Assembly (NCBI GenBank): GCA_964644705.1
Contig: CAZXYF010000141.1
Span: 1-8,083, forward strand
Length of the DNA stretch: 8,083 nucleotides
Origin: CAZXYF01 sp964644705
Lineage (GTDB): Bacteria; Planctomycetota; Brocadiia; SM23-32
Direction: 5' to 3'
Shown piece after piece: positions 5,121 through 8,083 of the stretch. Every line of letters begins with the position of its first letter. Within the stretch, counting starts at the first letter, position 1. The position numbers and the translations under genes were made by a program. The notes below the pieces were generated by a model, which made no database searches, was not told where the DNA came from, and saw only the letters and a program-made list of their open reading frames with translations.

Positions 5121-7427
5121 TTAACTCAGGCCGTAGTGTTTCCTCAGAATCCACTCCACGGTCAGGCAGCTCAGGACAAAGATGAAAAAGAGGGGGGCGT
5201 TCCAGAGGTTCAGTTCGTGCCGGCGGATGATGTTTTGGCTCCGGCTGACGATCTCCCCGGCAATGTCCGTTGCCGTAGCTATGGTGTGGTGGGTGCCTCC
5301 ACTTTCCGCCGCCGTCTGATGCAGGGTCGTCTCATCCACGTCCACGCGATCAAATTCGCTTACGGTTTGCCCGACGGCGAACCTTAACCGCTGTGGATCG
5401 GCGGATCCTCCCTGAATGTCCGCCGTTACCGTGGCCTCATACGTTCCGTTTACGGGGGGCTCAAACGTCGTCGTGTAACGTTCCGGAACCATCGGTATCG
5501 GACGTAGCGATAGCGTTTTGCTATGCCTGGCGCTCTCGTCCTCTTCGCTCCCGGAAGTCGGCACGTCGCGGGGAAATTGGATCCTGGCCCGGACAGCGGG
5601 CGCTTTTTCCCCAGTCGGCGAGCGGTTGCCCAGCTTGGCTTTAATCGTCACCGTTTCGCCGGGATCATACCTTCTGGAATCGGTCCAGGCGGTCAGTCCG
5701 GTCGCCTCATCCTCGGGTGGGCGTCGTTTTTCCGGATCTTTGAGCCACCGGAGGGACTGTCGCCAGAAACGGTAGTAGGGCGAATTCAGCTGGTCCCCCT
5801 CGACGTGGAATCGCCACTTCCATGTGCTGTTGGCGGTCAGGGCCAGGACCTGCCCGTTGCCGCTGCGCTGCACCGCAACAACTGGCGACGCCACCGATTC
5901 GGCGTTTGTCGGCGGTCGTATGCACAGCACAGTTGCACCATCCTTTATGCCGGATACCTCGTTCATACCGCCGAGGGCCACCTGTTTGTCCCCGGATGTG
6001 AAGAAAGGCGCACATCCACGGAAAATCGGATGTGCTTTCCCGGCCGGTGTCAGGCGCGGGTGAAATGAGCCCGCAGAAAATGAGTTGGCATCGCGGATCG
6101 TGACCGGGAGGAGTTCCGAGAGTGGCGTCCCGCTCCATCCGCCGGTCCCATAGGCGTTCTGGCCTCCCATTACCAGCAATCCACCGCCTTCCCGCACGAA
6201 TTGGGTGAGCAAATCCAGCTGGTTCCGTTTGAATTCCTGCCGCCGCAGATTGCCCATGAGGATAACGTCGAATACTTTATAGCCTTTTTCCGTGGTGGGC
6301 AGTCCCTGCTGGAGGGATATACCCGGGTCCACTCCCTGCTGATAAAACTGGTCTTTGGTCAGTTTGATTACGCTGGTCAATTTAATGTTTGGATCGCTTG
6401 CCAGAGCACGACGCAAAAAACGATATTCGGCGCGAACCACCCCCTCCACATACAGAACTCGTATGCGGGGATTCGTCACGTTGACCGTGAAGGAGCGCTG
6501 GTTGTTCTGCAGGATCTTCTCGTCCTGCAGCCGGGGAAGGGCGAGGCGAAGCCGGTGGATGCCGGTGTTTTGCGGGGTGTACTCCAGCCCAACCTCCGTC
6601 GTTCCCTCTTCGGACGGCAACGTGATCTCCCTGACCGCCAGTTGTTCGTCGTCCTGCCGCAACGAGAGCGTCACCGTCCGCTCGGATTCACTCCAGTCAC
6701 CGAGTCCGCGGTGAACGAGTTGAACCGGAAGCACGGTCCGGTTATCGACGATGAATCTCGTGTTGGACGGCGGGCCGCTGATGCCGATATCAAGAAATCG
6801 CCCGCGACGCGCGGTTTTGCCGCCAACCGTAATCGTGTGGATCGGTATTCCAAGATATCGTGCCGTCTCCTGCGGTGGCCGACCGGTGGTATTTACTCCG
6901 TCGCTGATGAGGATGACGTTACTCACCGACCGGCTACCCACACGCGACACGGCATTTTCCAGGGCGTCGCCAATGGGCGTGGCGGGGGCATCGGCGGTGA
7001 GCCTGGCTCCCGGACGGGGTTCACGGAGACCGGACCCAAAAGTGAACAGACGGACGGAGTGATGACGCCGGAGCCGATCCATCAGATTGTATGGCGCATC
7101 GCGCAGGAGATGCAGGGCGGTATCCAGTCGGGAGCGGTCCTGCGGTGTGTCCTGAATGCCCATGCTCTCGGAAGTGTCCAGAAGGACCAATATCGGCTTG
7201 CCCTGCTGTTCTGCGCTGGTGTATCGGATCACCGGATGAAGGAGGAACAGGGCAATGGCCACGATGACAACTCCGCGCAGGATGCAGAGACAGGCGTAAA
7301 CCCGGCGGGGAACGGCGTGTTTCCGGGAGCGATACAGCCACCAGGATAAAAGGGCGGCCAGTACCCCCAGAACCATGACCGGCAGGATGGGCCAGTTGCC
7401 GGTGAATGTGAATTGCCAGTTGGTCAT
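5121..7427 (-). CDS. VWA / glutamine amidotransferase-like membrane protein
   Basis: A 768-residue membrane protein. Two N-terminal membrane helices (about 12-32 and 44-67) precede a von Willebrand A domain starting near 78. Its metal-ion-dependent adhesion site is complete: D84-x-S86-x-S88, T150 (TPIGDAL) and D176-G177 (LISDGVN). A beta-rich linker leads to a glutamine-amidotransferase-like domain (about 321-545). The nucleophile elbow there reads MGGQNAYGTGG (from residue 420) and lacks a catalytic cysteine, so this domain is probably structural or ligand-binding. After a further beta region, one C-terminal helix (about 745-761) anchors the end. Proteins of this build follow BatA-type genes in MoxR/DUF58 operons; the function is unproven but is usually linked to the cell envelope or stress. 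I chose the ATG at 7427 because it directly precedes the first helix; a TTG at 7478 is possible. Neither has a good ribosome-binding site. The gene follows batA by about 50 bp. Confidence 0.85.
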   Translation of the reverse strand: MTNWQFTFTGNWPILPVMVLGVLAALLSWWLYRSRKHAVPRRVYACLCILRGVVIVAIALFLLHPVIRYTSAEQQGKPILVLLDTSESMGIQDTPQDRSRLDTALHLLRDAPYNLMDRLRRHHSVRLFTFGSGLREPRPGARLTADAPATPIGDALENAVSRVGSRSVSNVILISDGVNTTGRPPQETARYLGIPIHTITVGGKTARRGRFLDIGISGPPSNTRFIVDNRTVLPVQLVHRGLGDWSESERTVTLSLRQDDEQLAVREITLPSEEGTTEVGLEYTPQNTGIHRLRLALPRLQDEKILQNNQRSFTVNVTNPRIRVLYVEGVVRAEYRFLRRALASDPNIKLTSVIKLTKDQFYQQGVDPGISLQQGLPTTEKGYKVFDVILMGNLRRQEFKRNQLDLLTQFVREGGGLLVMGGQNAYGTGGWSGTPLSELLPVTIRDANSFSAGSFHPRLTPAGKAHPIFRGCAPFFTSGDKQVALGGMNEVSGIKDGATVLCIRPPTNAESVASPVVAVQRSGNGQVLALTANSTWKWRFHVEGDQLNSPYYRFWRQSLRWLKDPEKRRPPEDEATGLTAWTDSRRYDPGETVTIKAKLGNRSPTGEKAPAVRARIQFPRDVPTSGSEEDESARHSKTLSLRPIPMVPERYTTTFEPPVNGTYEATVTADIQGGSADPQRLRFAVGQTVSEFDRVDVDETTLHQTAAESGGTHHTIATATDIAGEIVSRSQNIIRRHELNLWNAPLFFIFVLSCLTVEWILRKHYGLS

Positions 7428-7478
7428 CGATGAAACGCCAGAAAAAGAGTCAGAAATTTTTATTACGGCACAATCCAA

Positions 7479-8083
7479 TCAGTGCTGTTTCAGCCAGCGA
7501 TTCGCTATGAAAGTCTCAAACAGGGCCAGAGCTATGGCAACGAGCAGCAGATAATTCCAGAGCGGCAGTCCCTCCCGCTGTCGGGTGATGGAGTCGCCGA
7601 GTTGTTCCGGGTCCTGTACGACTAGGAGGTCGTCGCTGAAATGTTGCCGGGCTGTGTCCATCGCGATGCTCCTCGAGTCGCTTTCATCCCGCGGAACATT
7701 GACGGCGAAAAAGTTTTCACGAAGCCCTTTTGTCGCGTCGTATTCAACCCGGTATATGCCCGGTTTTGCGGTCTGGCTGAAGGTCAGAGGGCGGGTGTCA
7801 TCCCCCTTTGTTGGCTCCAGGACGACGGGTTTGGGCTTGTTCTCAATGCTTTTATCCTCTCCGGTTCGCGGGGGATAGATGCGAATCTCTCCGGATTCAT
7901 AATCGCGGGGCGGATCCAGTCTGTATGTGGTGTCCACGGTGGCGGAGCGCGGTTGGACGCGGGTGCTTCCCAGATGGTAAACGAGTCGTTGCAGGAAGGG
8001 CGGGAAAAAAGGCCGGAGGGCCATATTGCTCCATCGGGTATCGCAGGAGGTCGTGCTGAGGAAAACGGTTCCGTCGCCGATGT
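7479..8083 (-). CDS. BatA-type membrane protein (C-terminal part)
   Basis: The frame is open to the window edge, so this is the C-terminal 201 residues or so of a longer protein; an internal ATG at 8024 is not the true start. The visible sequence reads GDGTVFLSTTSCDTRWSN, then MALRPFFPPFLQRLVYHLGS. This matches the region of BatA-like proteins after their VWA-type fold, where a conserved W-S-N-x-x-x-R-P-x-F segment occurs. A beta domain follows. The protein ends with a single membrane helix (PLWNYLLLVAIALALFETFI) and a short basic cytoplasmic tail, also typical. BatA proteins normally begin with two membrane helices and a VWA domain, which would lie right of the window. It precedes the VWA/glutamine-amidotransferase-like gene on the same strand and is probably co-transcribed with it. 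Confidence 0.8.
   Translation of the reverse strand, partial: IGDGTVFLSTTSCDTRWSNMALRPFFPPFLQRLVYHLGSTRVQPRSATVDTTYRLDPPRDYESGEIRIYPPRTGEDKSIENKPKPVVLEPTKGDDTRPLTFSQTAKPGIYRVEYDATKGLRENFFAVNVPRDESDSRSIAMDTARQHFSDDLLVVQDPEQLGDSITRQREGLPLWNYLLLVAIALALFETFIANRWLKQH

Noticed and set aside
6201..7349. 382-codon open frame on the plus strand
   Set aside because: It is fully antisense to the VWA/amidotransferase-like gene, which has clear motifs and membrane helices; this is a shadow frame.

Overview
The window looks like chromosomal DNA from an uncultured, polysaccharide-degrading bacterium, most likely of the Planctomycetota-Verrucomicrobiota-Lentisphaerota-Kiritimatiellota group or a similar candidate phylum such as Hydrogenedentota. 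This is inferred from three things: an Asp-box sialidase-like protein beside a GH36 alpha-galactosidase, a BatA plus VWA/glutamine-amidotransferase-like membrane gene pair typical of those phyla, and intergenic DNA rich in degenerate heptanucleotide repeats. No 16S or other strong phylogenetic marker is present. The 100-N run at 2498-2597 shows that this is a scaffolded draft or metagenome assembly.

Left end (1-765): about 200 bp of non-coding DNA with 7-bp-period repeats. It abuts a broken HepT (HEPN RNase toxin) reading frame and an apparently intact MntA nucleotidyltransferase antitoxin gene, both on the minus strand and overlapping by 11 bp. The HepT frame keeps only about its first 30 residues before running into repeat-like DNA, so the antitoxin seems to have outlived its toxin.

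Centre (826-4867): two divergently oriented carbohydrate genes. On the minus strand is a four-Asp-box sialidase-superfamily protein. On the plus strand is a 647-residue GH36 alpha-galactosidase with both catalytic aspartates recognisable. Neither has a visible signal peptide, so both probably act in the cytoplasm on imported sugars. Between them lie about 790 bp of non-coding DNA with a compact hairpin, repeated GATACA words, heptamer arrays and the assembly gap.

Between the convergent GH36 and VWA genes (4868-5120) is a striking non-coding block on the minus strand. A perfect TATAAT box is followed by three consecutive 10-11 bp hairpins, the last with a U-tract. This has the layout of a stand-alone structured small RNA of about 130 nt, which I cannot assign to a known class. 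It is the best candidate for something undescribed here.

Right end (5121-8083): two minus-strand membrane-protein genes, the 3' part of a BatA-type protein followed by a 768-residue VWA plus glutamine-amidotransferase-like protein. They are the downstream end of a MoxR/DUF58/BatA/VWA-type operon whose upstream members lie beyond the window.
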